Positions 1-6,325 of a stretch of 8,728 nucleotides of DNA are shown one piece after another. Every line of letters begins with the position of its first letter. The stretch's first letter is position 1. Made by a program: the position numbers and the translations under genes. The notes below the pieces were generated by a model, which was given only the letters and a program-made list of their open reading frames with translations, was not told where the DNA came from and did not search any database. Source of the DNA: Thermaerobacter marianensis (GTDB lineage Bacteria > Bacillota > Sulfobacillia > DYIH01); NCBI GenBank assembly GCA_020723785.1, contig DYIH01000059.1, positions 1 to 8,728 of the forward strand, in the 5' to 3' direction.

Positions 1-1
1 C

Positions 2-172
2 CGGGTGATCGCGGCCAACCAGGTGCCGGACCATGCCACCATCGCCCGCTTCCGGCAAGCGCACGAGCAGGAGTTGGGGGAACTGTTCACGCAGGTGCTC
101 AAGCTGTGCGCCGCGGCCGGCCTGGTCAAAGTGGGTGTGGTGGCGATGGACGGGAAGGCTATCTGTGCGACA
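2..172 (+). pseudogene. IS1182/DUF772-type transposase, internal fragment truncated at both visible ends
   Basis: A reading frame enters from the left edge and encodes a piece containing IAANQVPDHATIARFR, followed by a helix with LFTQVLKLC, GLVKVGVVAMDG and IxA. The PDHxTIARFR block and the later VxxDGxxIxA block are typical of the N-terminal half of IS1182/IS5-like (DUF772 plus DDE) transposases, where DG begins the first catalytic strand. Recognisable similarity stops near base 170; the frame stays open to 466 but its later translation, rich in Arg, Ser and Pro, looks non-coding. No remaining catalytic D/E blocks follow, so the gene is broken and cannot be active. The true start lies outside the window, and GTG at 5 is only the first possible start codon inside it. 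It is the only plus-strand gene remnant here and abuts a repeat-rich stretch. The family call rests on motif memory, not a search. Confidence 0.75.
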
Positions 173-202
173 GGTTTATTGACCACAGTTATATTCCAGG
201 GC

Positions 203-230
203 CGCAAGCCCTTGCCGCACAAGGCTTGCG
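203..230. repeat. Hairpin repeat, copy 1
   Basis: The arms CGCAAG-C-CCTTG (203-214) and CAAGGCTTGCG (220-230) pair over 11 bp with one bulged C, around a short loop CCGCA. It aligns without gaps for most of its length with the hairpin at 297-327, sharing CTTGYCGCACAAG, while the outer arms differ yet still pair in each copy. It lies downstream of dedA on the minus strand, but no T-run follows, so it does not look like an intrinsic terminator. Confidence 0.6.
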
Positions 231-249
231 CGACTCATGCACAACCCTT

Positions 250-279
250 ATGCATGACGGTAATATGCACGACGGTAAT
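250..279. repeat. 15-bp tandem duplication (two copies, one mismatch)
   Basis: ATGCATGACGGTAAT at 250-264 is followed directly by ATGCACGACGGTAAT at 265-279; only the sixth base differs. The pair is itself enclosed by CCTTAT (246-251) and ATAAGG (278-283), so this block could fold as a third, weaker stem between the two hairpin copies. Confidence 0.8.
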
Positions 280-296
280 AAGGTTTTGGCGCGGTC

Positions 297-327
297 CCGG
301 AACGCCTTGTCGCACAAGCCTTTCCGG
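297..327. repeat. Hairpin repeat, copy 2
   Basis: CCGGAA (297-302) pairs with TTCCGG (322-327), and an inner CTTG/CAAG stem closes a TCGCA loop, with two mismatches and one G-C pair in between. The core CCTTGTCGCACAAG matches copy 1 at 203-230, starting about 95 bases apart in the same orientation. The outer stem sequences differ while pairing is kept, which suggests selection for structure or divergence of a palindromic repeat family. Confidence 0.6.
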
Positions 328-408
328 ACACGGATTAGGCGCCTGGTCAATAGTTTCGAGCCGCAGGCCGAGCCCTGCCCGGCGGTCGTCAGCGAGCATT
401 CGCCGTTT

Positions 409-1068
409 TCATCGCTCGTGGCGCTGGAACCTTCCCCGATGGTCCCGCGGAGCCCGCTCCCCATGACAGCGTTGCCTATGGTGGAGGAGGCGGCCGGCCA
501 GCGGCGGCACCAGGAATACGGTGAAGCCGGCGAGCAGCGCGGCCCAGGTGGCCATGGCGTGCCATCCGGGGGGGATCAGGCGTACCAGGCCCAGGGCGCC
601 GTAAGTCCACACGGCGGTCCAGATCACGGATCCGATGGCGCTGTAGATCAGGTAGAAGTGGAGCTTCATGCCGGCCAGGCCGGCGCCCAGGATGGCCGGC
701 GTGCGGATGACCCCGAAGAAGCGGCCCACCAGGGCTGTCGCCGCCCCATAGCGGCCGAACCAGGCTTCCATCGCCCGCATCTCCTTCGGACCCAGGTGGA
801 TGCGATGGCCGTAGCGCTCGGCCAGGGCGCGCCCGGCCCGCCGGCCGACCCAGTAGCCCAGCAGGTTGCCCAGCAGGTTGCCGGCGGACCCGATGACGAG
901 AGCCGCAGCCGAACTGAGCCTGTGGGCCTCCACCAGTTGGCCGACGACGACGAAGATCGGCTCGTACGGCACCCACGGCATCCCCGTCCCTTCGATCACC
1001 AGCGTCACGAAGAGGACCACGAGCACCAAGGCGGGGGAAAGGCCGGTGAGGAAGGACTCCCCGTTCAT
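409..1068 (-). CDS. DedA-family (SNARE-associated/VTT) membrane protein
   Basis: A 219-residue integral membrane protein of the DedA superfamily, whose characterised members include flippases for undecaprenyl phosphate and for phosphatidylethanolamine. Seen: hydrophobic segment 10-30; a re-entrant-loop-like region with E26, P31, P34 and E36; a small-residue helix 52-74 (SAGNLLGNLLGYWVG); the family signature GRFFGVIRTPAILGAGLAGM at 115-134 with the conserved Arg116 and Arg122; and C-terminal helices about 139-162 and 173-193. The proline usually found in GRFxPxxR is glycine here. The basic tail after 195 is likely cytoplasmic. The ATG at 1068-1066 overlaps the psd stop (ATGA) and GGGAG or GGGGGG lies just upstream, so translation is coupled to psd. 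That pairing points to lipid transport, specifically phosphatidylethanolamine, as an inference. It is the last gene of the run. Confidence 0.88.
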   Translation of the reverse strand: MNGESFLTGLSPALVLVVLFVTLVIEGTGMPWVPYEPIFVVVGQLVEAHRLSSAAALVIGSAGNLLGNLLGYWVGRRAGRALAERYGHRIHLGPKEMRAMEAWFGRYGAATALVGRFFGVIRTPAILGAGLAGMKLHFYLIYSAIGSVIWTAVWTYGALGLVRLIPPGWHAMATWAALLAGFTVFLVPPLAGRLLHHRQRCHGERAPRDHRGRFQRHER

Positions 1069-1844
1069 GACTCCCGCCCCCCGTCCGCGCCGGAGCCGCC
1101 GGCCGGCCGGTTTTCGTCATCCACAGCGTATCCGCGATCCGTTGGTGTTCGATACCGGGCGATCGCCGTCCGCGCGCCATAAACCTGCTGGCCGACCTTC
1201 ACGAGGAACTCGACGTCCCGGCGGAAGATCACCAGGTCCACCTGGGAACCCCGCTTGATGAAAGATATCTTTTGCCCTCGCCGCAGCGTGTCTCCGGGCC
1301 GGATATAACAATCGATCTTGTTGACGAACTTGTCCGCGATCTCCACGGCCGCCAGCCGGATGTCGCCGCCGTCGATGAAGACGGTGTTGCGCTCGTTGAC
1401 CAGGTGGTAGCGGTGGCCGAAGAGGTCCACCGCCCTGCGCAGGTAGGTCAGGCGGACGTACTCCCAGAGGTCGACCATCGGCAGGTTGGCGCGGGCGCCG
1501 GTGTAGGCGATGCGCTCCACCCGCCCGGCGACCGGAGCGTAGTTGAAGTGGACATCCAGCGGCGACATGTAGATGCCGACGATCCACCCCTCGCCGCCCC
1601 AGTCGGACTGTGCCTTGGTGATCTCCTCGAGGGGGATGGCCTCCCCCAGCTTCTCGGCGAAGATGAGCCCCTTTTCGACGGGACGGATGTAGATGACCTT
1701 GCCGTCGGCCGGCGCGACGATGATGCCGGGTTCGTCCGGGGGGACGCGCACCGGGTCGCGGAAGAACCACACCCGCCGCAGGTACAGTTGAACGCCCGCC
1801 AATAAAGCCGCCAGGCCGCCCAGAACCAACCACGCGGTTTTCAC
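1065..1844 (-). CDS. psd: Phosphatidylserine decarboxylase (short, archaeal-type)
   Basis: Decarboxylates phosphatidylserine to phosphatidylethanolamine at the inner membrane surface, using a pyruvoyl group formed by self-cleavage. The 259-residue product has an N-terminal membrane anchor (about 4-21) followed by VWFFRDPVRVPP, the usual family entry. PADGKV (45-50), SPLDVHFN (94-101, His99) and NERN (150-153) are conserved landmarks. The cleavage motif is RGSQVD (198-203), so Ser200 should become the pyruvoyl residue of a small C-terminal alpha chain. The GTG at 1844-1842 overlaps the preceding gene's stop (GTGA) and sits right before the anchor; the frame is open further upstream, but that translation overlaps the GCS2 gene and looks non-coding. 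The acidic/Gly tail after about 235 is likely disordered. It is coupled at both ends to neighbours. A phosphatidylserine synthase gene is not in this window. Confidence 0.9.
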   Translation of the reverse strand: MKTAWLVLGGLAALLAGVQLYLRRVWFFRDPVRVPPDEPGIIVAPADGKVIYIRPVEKGLIFAEKLGEAIPLEEITKAQSDWGGEGWIVGIYMSPLDVHFNYAPVAGRVERIAYTGARANLPMVDLWEYVRLTYLRRAVDLFGHRYHLVNERNTVFIDGGDIRLAAVEIADKFVNKIDCYIRPGDTLRRGQKISFIKRGSQVDLVIFRRDVEFLVKVGQQVYGARTAIARYRTPTDRGYAVDDENRPAGGSGADGGRES

Positions 1845-2896
1845 AGGCCCCGACCCCGCATGACCATACCGCCGGATCGCGGACGCACGGGCCATTCCTG
1901 CCGGGCCTTGAGCACCACGTAGGGCAACCTGATCATGTAGTACCCCAGGAAGCCGGCCGCCGCCCGCACGGCCCTGAAGGCTTGCGCCGGGGGAGTGGGC
2001 GGCGCGGGAGCGTCGCGCGGCGTCAGGCGGCCGGTCCGATAGGCGTTGTCCAAAGCGGCGTAGGCGCCGACCAGGCCGTGGCGACAGTACAGCTTTTCGA
2101 CCTGCACGGCCGGCGGACAGGTGAATAAATATTCCGGCACGGGGCAAACGGCGGACAGTTCCCTGTAGAGGTCACGGAGTTCACCGCCATAGCCTGTCCG
2201 GGCGACCTGTCCCCGCAGGCGGTTATACCGCGCCAGGTCCGGCTCCCGGGGACCAGGCAGCCGGGCGATGGCCTGGACGCAGCGCAACAGCCAGCGCATC
2301 CGTTCCAGGTCCCAGAACGGGTCGAAGACCCGCAGCTCAAGGGTGCCCAGGCGGCACGAGAGGATCAGGTCCTGGAAGCGGTGGGTCCAGTCCGGGCGCA
2401 GGGGACCGATGGCGAAGGAGGCCTGCATGCGGTATGAGAGCCCGCGTTTCCGGCCCCCCGCATACGGCGAGTTGGCCGACATGAGGGCCAGGAGGGGCAG
2501 AAAGTGGACCAGGTGGCCGTACACCCTCCCGGGTTCATCCAGCGGCCCGATGTGGACGTGGAGGCCGCAGGTGTTCGTGGGCGTGTCCACATCGAAGAGG
2601 TGTCCCACCGGAACGATCAGGCCCCGCGTGACCCTGGCCAGTTCCTGGCGGCGGGCGGCCAGGTCGGCCACCAGTTCATCCGGGTCGGCGTGGACTCCCG
2701 TGGAGATCTCGATCCCCCCCATCAACCCCTGGGCGACGTCCCGGCCGCGGGCGAAGTTGGAGGCCGAGTGGCGGTAGTAGTAGCGGGGGTTCAGCCACAA
2801 CAGGCGCGCCAGATAGAAGAGCGATTGGAGCGACGGTCGCTCGGGCTCGGTGACGAAAACCTCTTCCTCCAAACCCAAGTGGATCTTGTCGGTCAA
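1841..2896 (-). CDS. GCS2-family carboxylate-amine ligase (glutamate-cysteine ligase-like)
   Basis: A member of the GCS2/YbdK family, which uses ATP to form an amide between a carboxylate (often the gamma-carboxyl of glutamate) and an amine such as cysteine. The 351 residues show GLEEE at 8-12 (metal/ATP site), GGIEIST at 60-66, TNTCGLHVHIG at 107-117, SANSPY at 140-145 and GTLELRVFD at 184-192, all in family order. Length is normal. A proline-rich linker (about 295-304) leads to an amphipathic or hydrophobic stretch (312-330) that might bind membrane. The start is TTG at 2896-2894: no other start codon lies between it and the upstream region, GGGGTG lies 7 bases ahead, and GLEEE then falls at the usual distance from the N-terminus. 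Only 4 bases separate it from the deacetylase stop, and its own stop overlaps psd. True substrates cannot be read from sequence; YbdK-type proteins have only weak glutamate-cysteine ligase activity. Confidence 0.85.
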   Translation of the reverse strand: MTDKIHLGLEEEVFVTEPERPSLQSLFYLARLLWLNPRYYYRHSASNFARGRDVAQGLMGGIEISTGVHADPDELVADLAARRQELARVTRGLIVPVGHLFDVDTPTNTCGLHVHIGPLDEPGRVYGHLVHFLPLLALMSANSPYAGGRKRGLSYRMQASFAIGPLRPDWTHRFQDLILSCRLGTLELRVFDPFWDLERMRWLLRCVQAIARLPGPREPDLARYNRLRGQVARTGYGGELRDLYRELSAVCPVPEYLFTCPPAVQVEKLYCRHGLVGAYAALDNAYRTGRLTPRDAPAPPTPPAQAFRAVRAAAGFLGYYMIRLPYVVLKARQEWPVRPRSGGMVMRGRGL

Positions 2897-2900
2897 AGCT

Positions 2901-4373
2901 TCACACCCCGTCCAGCACGCCGAACACCCATGGCAGGGCGCCGACCTCTTCCCCCTGCCGGTAAGCCCGGACGCCGATGAACACCGTGCCCGAGCCGCCG
3001 ATGTTCCGCCGGGGGACGGCCAGCGTCAGGGTTTCCCCGGAAAGCGACCAACGGGCGCCATGGGGCGCCGCGCGGACCTGGCCGTCGGCGTCCCGGGCCG
3101 AAACGTCGACGGCGACGGAGATCGTGCGCCGGCCGCCGCGCGCCTTCAGCGGGACGACGGCGTCGCCGCGGCTTCCGGCCCCGCCCTCCCCACCGGCTCC
3201 TATGAGGTCAAACACCAAGGTGGCGTCCCCGCTCACCGGCCCGGACAAGCGCAGTTGCAGGAACAGGTGGCCGGCCTCGGCGGCGCCAGCCAGGCTCCTG
3301 GGCCCCTCCCCCGCGGCGGCCCCTTCCACCAGGGTGGCCATCGCCCCGACGTCGACCTCCCCCGGGACCGGTCGCGGGCCGGCCTCAGTCAGGCGGGGCA
3401 GGGTGCGTGTGCGCAGTTCCTGAAAATATTCCTCGGCAACAGCAAAAGAATACAGGAAACGGGACATGACCGCCACCTGGCTGCGGTGGGCCCCAATCGC
3501 GCGGCGCTTGGCCGCCAGCTGGTCCGGCGAGAGGATGAAGCGGACCCACGGGCCGTCGCCGGTCTTGGGGAAAGGGGGCCGGCCGCTGGCCCTGAGGGTG
3601 TCCAGGCCGAGGGGTCTGGGCCAACCGGGGGCGTGCACCACGTAGGTGAAGAGCCGCGTCCGCTCCGCGTAGGCCTCGCCGGCCGCATGACTCTCCGCCA
3701 GGGCGTAGGCGACGAAGAGCCCGGTCGCCCAGTGGTCGGGATGGTTGTCGAAAGCGGCCGGTACGAAGACGCGGTCGGGTTTTTCCCGCCGCAGGATCTC
3801 GCGGATCTCCGCGACCAGCGCTTCCCCGGTGTACGGGGCGGCGGGGCGCCAGGCCCGGCTGTACGGCACGGCGCTGGCGCCGGTGTATCCGGAGCGGTAG
3901 GCGCGGTCGCCGCCCCAGTCGGTGGTCCAGAGGCGCGCCAGGCCGCGGTCGGGGAAGCCGAGGAAGGTCACCTGTTGCGGCTCCAGGCCCAGTTCCCGTG
4001 CGGCATGGGTGGCCTCCGCCTGCCTTTGGCGGCCAAAGGACAGGAAATCGCCGTGGTCCAGGCGGATCTTCCGTAAATTTCTTTCAGCCGCCACGCGGAA
4101 GCCGTCGCCGTTGGTCATGAAGACGATGCGGACGACGCCGCCCCGGCTGAGCACCTCCTGTATCACGCCACCGGCCGCCAGGGTTTCGTCGTCGGGATGG
4201 GGCGCGAAGACCACCACCCGCTCCCCCCGGCCGATGATCAACGGCGTGGCGGAATCCGTTCCGGCCAGGACCGGACGTCCGGCCCCCAGGTTCCCCGCGA
4301 GGCCGCCCAGGACAACCAGGCCGGCGAACGCCACGATCAGGAAGCCGAGGCGGCCGGGCAGCACGATGCGCAT
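2901..4373 (-). CDS. Membrane-anchored PIG-L/LmbE-type deacetylase with C-terminal beta domain
   Basis: A predicted zinc-dependent N-deacetylase related to PIG-L, MshB, BshB and LmbE. From the ATG at 4373 it is 490 residues. An uncleaved anchor or signal peptide occupies about 9-29. The metal-binding APHPDDE lies at 57-63 (His59, Asp62 as expected ligands; Asp61 as likely base) and the second site NHPDH at 210-214 (His214). The catalytic domain runs to about 325. The remaining ~160 residues are beta-strand-like (HLFLQLRLSG, LTLAVPRRNIG) and resemble a sugar-binding-type sandwich, though I cannot name a family. The anchor suggests activity outside the membrane. Start is uncertain: an in-frame TTG at 4400 overlaps the recN stop (TTGA), has GGGGAGAGGG about 10 bases upstream and would add nine residues with a basic n-region. 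The ATG has no good ribosome site. The substrate is unknown. Confidence 0.85.
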   Translation of the reverse strand: MRIVLPGRLGFLIVAFAGLVVLGGLAGNLGAGRPVLAGTDSATPLIIGRGERVVVFAPHPDDETLAAGGVIQEVLSRGGVVRIVFMTNGDGFRVAAERNLRKIRLDHGDFLSFGRQRQAEATHAARELGLEPQQVTFLGFPDRGLARLWTTDWGGDRAYRSGYTGASAVPYSRAWRPAAPYTGEALVAEIREILRREKPDRVFVPAAFDNHPDHWATGLFVAYALAESHAAGEAYAERTRLFTYVVHAPGWPRPLGLDTLRASGRPPFPKTGDGPWVRFILSPDQLAAKRRAIGAHRSQVAVMSRFLYSFAVAEEYFQELRTRTLPRLTEAGPRPVPGEVDVGAMATLVEGAAAGEGPRSLAGAAEAGHLFLQLRLSGPVSGDATLVFDLIGAGGEGGAGSRGDAVVPLKARGGRRTISVAVDVSARDADGQVRAAPHGARWSLSGETLTLAVPRRNIGGSGTVFIGVRAYRQGEEVGALPWVFGVLDGV

Positions 4374-4396
4374 CCGCCGGGACCGGGCCGAACCGC

Positions 4397-6172
4397 TCAA
4401 GGCGACGCCGCCCTCTCCCCGGCGGCCGGGAACGCCGCCACCTCGGCCGGACCGGCCCGGGCGCCGGCCAACATCGCCCGGGCGTGCTGCAGGGAAATCT
4501 CGCCCGATCCATCCCCGGCCAGCATGCGCGCCAACTCCGCCGGCCGTTCGCCATCGACCAGCCGCCGGGCCGCCACCCGTGTGCGGCCTCCTTCCTCGGC
4601 CTTGCCGACCGTGTAGTGGGCGTCGGCGGCGGCGGCCACCAATGCCAGATGGGTGACGCAGAGCACCTGGCGGCAACGCCCGAGGGCGGACAGCTTGCGC
4701 GCCACCGCTTGGGCCGCCCGGCCGCCCAGGCCGGCGTCCACCTCGTCGAAGACCAGTGTGGGCACCCCGCCGGCCCCCGCCAGGACCGTATTGAGGGCCA
4801 GGGCCAGGCGCGACGCCTCGCCGCCCGACGCCACCCGGGCCAGCGGCTGCAGGGGCTCGCCGGGGTTGGCCGAGAAGAGGAACTCCACCTGGTCGACGCC
4901 GCCGGCGTCGCAGGCCACCCTCTCACCGCCGACCTCCAGGCCGTCCGGGTCCGGGCGGCGCCGCAGGGATACCTGGAAATGAGCCTTTTCCAGGCCGAGT
5001 TCGGCCATCTCCGCCGCCACCCCCTCCTCCAGCCGCGCCGCCGCCTCGGCCCGCCGCGCCGACAGATCCGCGGCCATCACGGCCAGGGACGCCTCCAACT
5101 CCGCCAGGCGCGCTTCCATCTCGGCGGCCGAGGCCTCGGCGCACTCCAGCCGGGCGATCTCCGACGCCGCCTCCCGCCGGAAGGCCAGTATCTCCTCGAC
5201 CGACTCCCCGTACTTCCGCGCCAGGCGGCGCAGGAGGTCCAGCCGCTCATCCACCGACGCCAGTTCGCCGGGCTCGTAGGCCAGCCCGTCCTGGTAGCGG
5301 CGGAGTTCGCGGGCCACCTCGGCCGCCTGCAGCGCCGTCCCCTGCAGGAGTTCTCCCAGGGGCTGCAGGCGCGGATCCACGGCCGCCAGGTGCAGCAGCT
5401 CGGCCGCCAGCCGCCCGAGTTCGTCGGCTGCCGCCGGGCGGCCGGAGAGCCCCTCGTAGAGGACGGCGTAAGCCCGCGCCGCGGCGCCCGCCAGCCGCTC
5501 GGCGTTGGCCAGCACCCGGCGGCGGGCGGCCAGCTCCTCGGCCTCGCCCGGCCGGGGGTTGGCCCGGTCGATCTCCTCCACCTGATACCGGAGCAGGTCC
5601 AGGCGGCGCAGCCTCTCCTTCTCGTCCCCGAGGATGGCCGCACGTTCGCACGAAAGCCTGGCGCGTTCCCCGGCCAGGGCGGCGACGCGCCCGCGCAGGG
5701 CCAGGAGCGCCGGCCCGCCCGCCGCGTCCAGCAGGTCGCGGTGCGTCTCCGGCCGGAACAGGCCCTGGGCCTCGTGCTGTCCGCGCAGATCCACGAGACG
5801 CGCGGCGATCTGGCGCATGGCCGACAACGTCGCCGGGCGGCCGTTGACGCGGCTGGCCGAGCGGCCGGACCGGCCGATTTCCCTGGTCAGGATCAGCGTA
5901 TTCTCGTCGGGATCGCCCAGACCCATTGCGGCGGCCAACCGGCGCGCTTCCGGCAGGGCCGCGAGGTCGAAGACGGCCTCCACCCGCGCCTCCCCGGCCC
6001 CCGTCCGGACGTCGTCAGCCGAGGCGCGGCCACCCAGGGCCATCTGCAGGGCGTCGATGATGATCGACTTGCCGGCCCCCGTCTCCCCGGTGAGCACGCT
6101 GAAGCCCGGCCCGAAGGACAGGTGCAGTTCCTCGATGAGGGCGAAATCACGGATGAAGAGGTCGGTCAACAT
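4397..6172 (-). CDS. recN: DNA repair ATPase RecN
   Basis: An SMC-like ATPase recruited to double-strand breaks. The 591 residues carry Walker A GETGAGKS at 29-36 after the typical opening (FIRDFALIEELHLSF), LVDLRGQHEAQGLF at 126-139, a long Ala/Glu/Arg-rich coiled coil with central hinge (about 160-390), the ABC signature VASGGEASR at 447-455, Walker B TLVFDEVDAGLGG at 472-484, and the switch histidine in VTHLALVAA at 506-514, where most RecN proteins have THLPQVAA. The ATG at 6172-6170 places FIRDF at the usual position. GGAGGA at 6192-6187 is 14 bases upstream, longer than ideal, but no other start lies between. A 23-residue upstream extension is open but shows no similarity. It follows argR, the standard Bacillota arrangement. 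No LexA-type box was seen in the gap before it. Confidence 0.96.
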   Translation of the reverse strand: MLTDLFIRDFALIEELHLSFGPGFSVLTGETGAGKSIIIDALQMALGGRASADDVRTGAGEARVEAVFDLAALPEARRLAAAMGLGDPDENTLILTREIGRSGRSASRVNGRPATLSAMRQIAARLVDLRGQHEAQGLFRPETHRDLLDAAGGPALLALRGRVAALAGERARLSCERAAILGDEKERLRRLDLLRYQVEEIDRANPRPGEAEELAARRRVLANAERLAGAAARAYAVLYEGLSGRPAAADELGRLAAELLHLAAVDPRLQPLGELLQGTALQAAEVARELRRYQDGLAYEPGELASVDERLDLLRRLARKYGESVEEILAFRREAASEIARLECAEASAAEMEARLAELEASLAVMAADLSARRAEAAARLEEGVAAEMAELGLEKAHFQVSLRRRPDPDGLEVGGERVACDAGGVDQVEFLFSANPGEPLQPLARVASGGEASRLALALNTVLAGAGGVPTLVFDEVDAGLGGRAAQAVARKLSALGRCRQVLCVTHLALVAAAADAHYTVGKAEEGGRTRVAARRLVDGERPAELARMLAGDGSGEISLQHARAMLAGARAGPAEVAAFPAAGERAASP

Positions 6173-6186
6173 GATGCTCGGCGCTT

Positions 6187-6192
6187 TCCTCC
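6187..6192 (-). promoter_or_regulatory. recN ribosome binding site (long spacing)
   Basis: GGAGGA on the minus strand is the only good Shine-Dalgarno match before recN. It is 14 bases from the ATG, about twice the usual distance, and lies just downstream of the inverted repeat at 6205-6243, so structure there might affect recN translation. Confidence 0.5.
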
Positions 6193-6204
6193 GCGGCTCC
6201 TGCC

Positions 6205-6243
6205 GCGTGGACCACCGCATCCTCCGGGTATGATGGTCCACGC
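6205..6243. repeat. Perfect 10-bp inverted repeat in the argR-recN gap
   Basis: GCGTGGACCA at 6205-6214 and TGGTCCACGC at 6234-6243 are exact reverse complements separated by 19 bases. As RNA this makes a strong stem with a loop containing GGAGGATG. No T-run follows on the minus strand, so it is not a standard intrinsic terminator. It may be a processing or attenuation stem, a protein-binding site, or chance in GC-rich DNA. It does not resemble an AT-rich ARG box. Confidence 0.65.
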
Positions 6244-6325
6244 CAAACGGATCGGCTCCCGGAAAGCGACTTCGCCTCCTTCGTCATGAAACCTCCGGCG
6301 CAGGCATCCAAAGCAACGAGTCCAT

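Larger units (their letters stand above)
177..352. mobile_element. Possible small non-autonomous (MITE-like) palindromic element, 176 bp
   Basis: TATTGACCA at 177-185 and its exact reverse complement TGGTCAATA at 344-352 form 9-bp terminal inverted repeats. GTT lies directly outside both ends (174-176 and 353-355), as a 3-bp target duplication would. Inside are two related hairpins and a 15-bp tandem duplication, and no credible gene. It starts just where transposase similarity ends. Against a simple insertion: joining the flanks does not restore recognisable transposase sequence, and a 3-bp duplication is easily met by chance. The stretch is visibly less GC-rich than the genes around it. Its identity as a mobile element is inference; the repeats themselves are seen directly. 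Confidence 0.35.

Noticed and set aside
203..327. Hairpins as a transcription terminator for the dedA operon
   Set aside because: Neither hairpin is followed by a T-run on the minus strand, and both are 80 or more bases past the stop; a terminator role cannot be claimed.
203..327. Two repeat copies as a minimal CRISPR array
   Set aside because: Only two copies, about 66 bases between them, imperfect identity, and no cas genes nearby.
120..350. 10-bp direct repeat GCCTGGTCAA at 120-129 and 341-350
   Set aside because: The first copy is in conserved transposase coding sequence and the second overlaps the right inverted repeat; with no further extension, chance is the simplest explanation.
106..1182. 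358-codon plus-strand frame across the repeat region and opposite dedA
   Set aside because: The translation is low-complexity Gly/Gln/His/Pro without any recognisable motif, and the opposite strand holds a clear DedA protein.
1845..2147. Long upstream extension of psd (about 100 extra residues)
   Set aside because: It lies entirely within the GCS2 ligase gene in another frame, and the membrane anchor and FFRDP block follow directly after the GTG at 1844.
6173..6241. 23-residue N-terminal extension of recN starting at ATG 6241
   Set aside because: RecN proteins begin within a few residues of the LxIRDFALI block; the extension crosses the inverted repeat and has no family similarity.
4484..6289. 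601-codon open frame on the plus strand opposite recN
   Set aside because: It mirrors recN almost exactly, its translation is dominated by Gln, Arg, Gly and Pro, and shows no domain; it is explained by high GC in recN codons suppressing stop codons on the other strand.
6173..6325. LexA/SOS box or AT-rich ARG box upstream of recN or argR
   Set aside because: No GAAC-N4-GTTC-type site in the gap before recN, and neither that gap nor the 37 bases before argR contains an ARG-box-like AT-rich palindrome.
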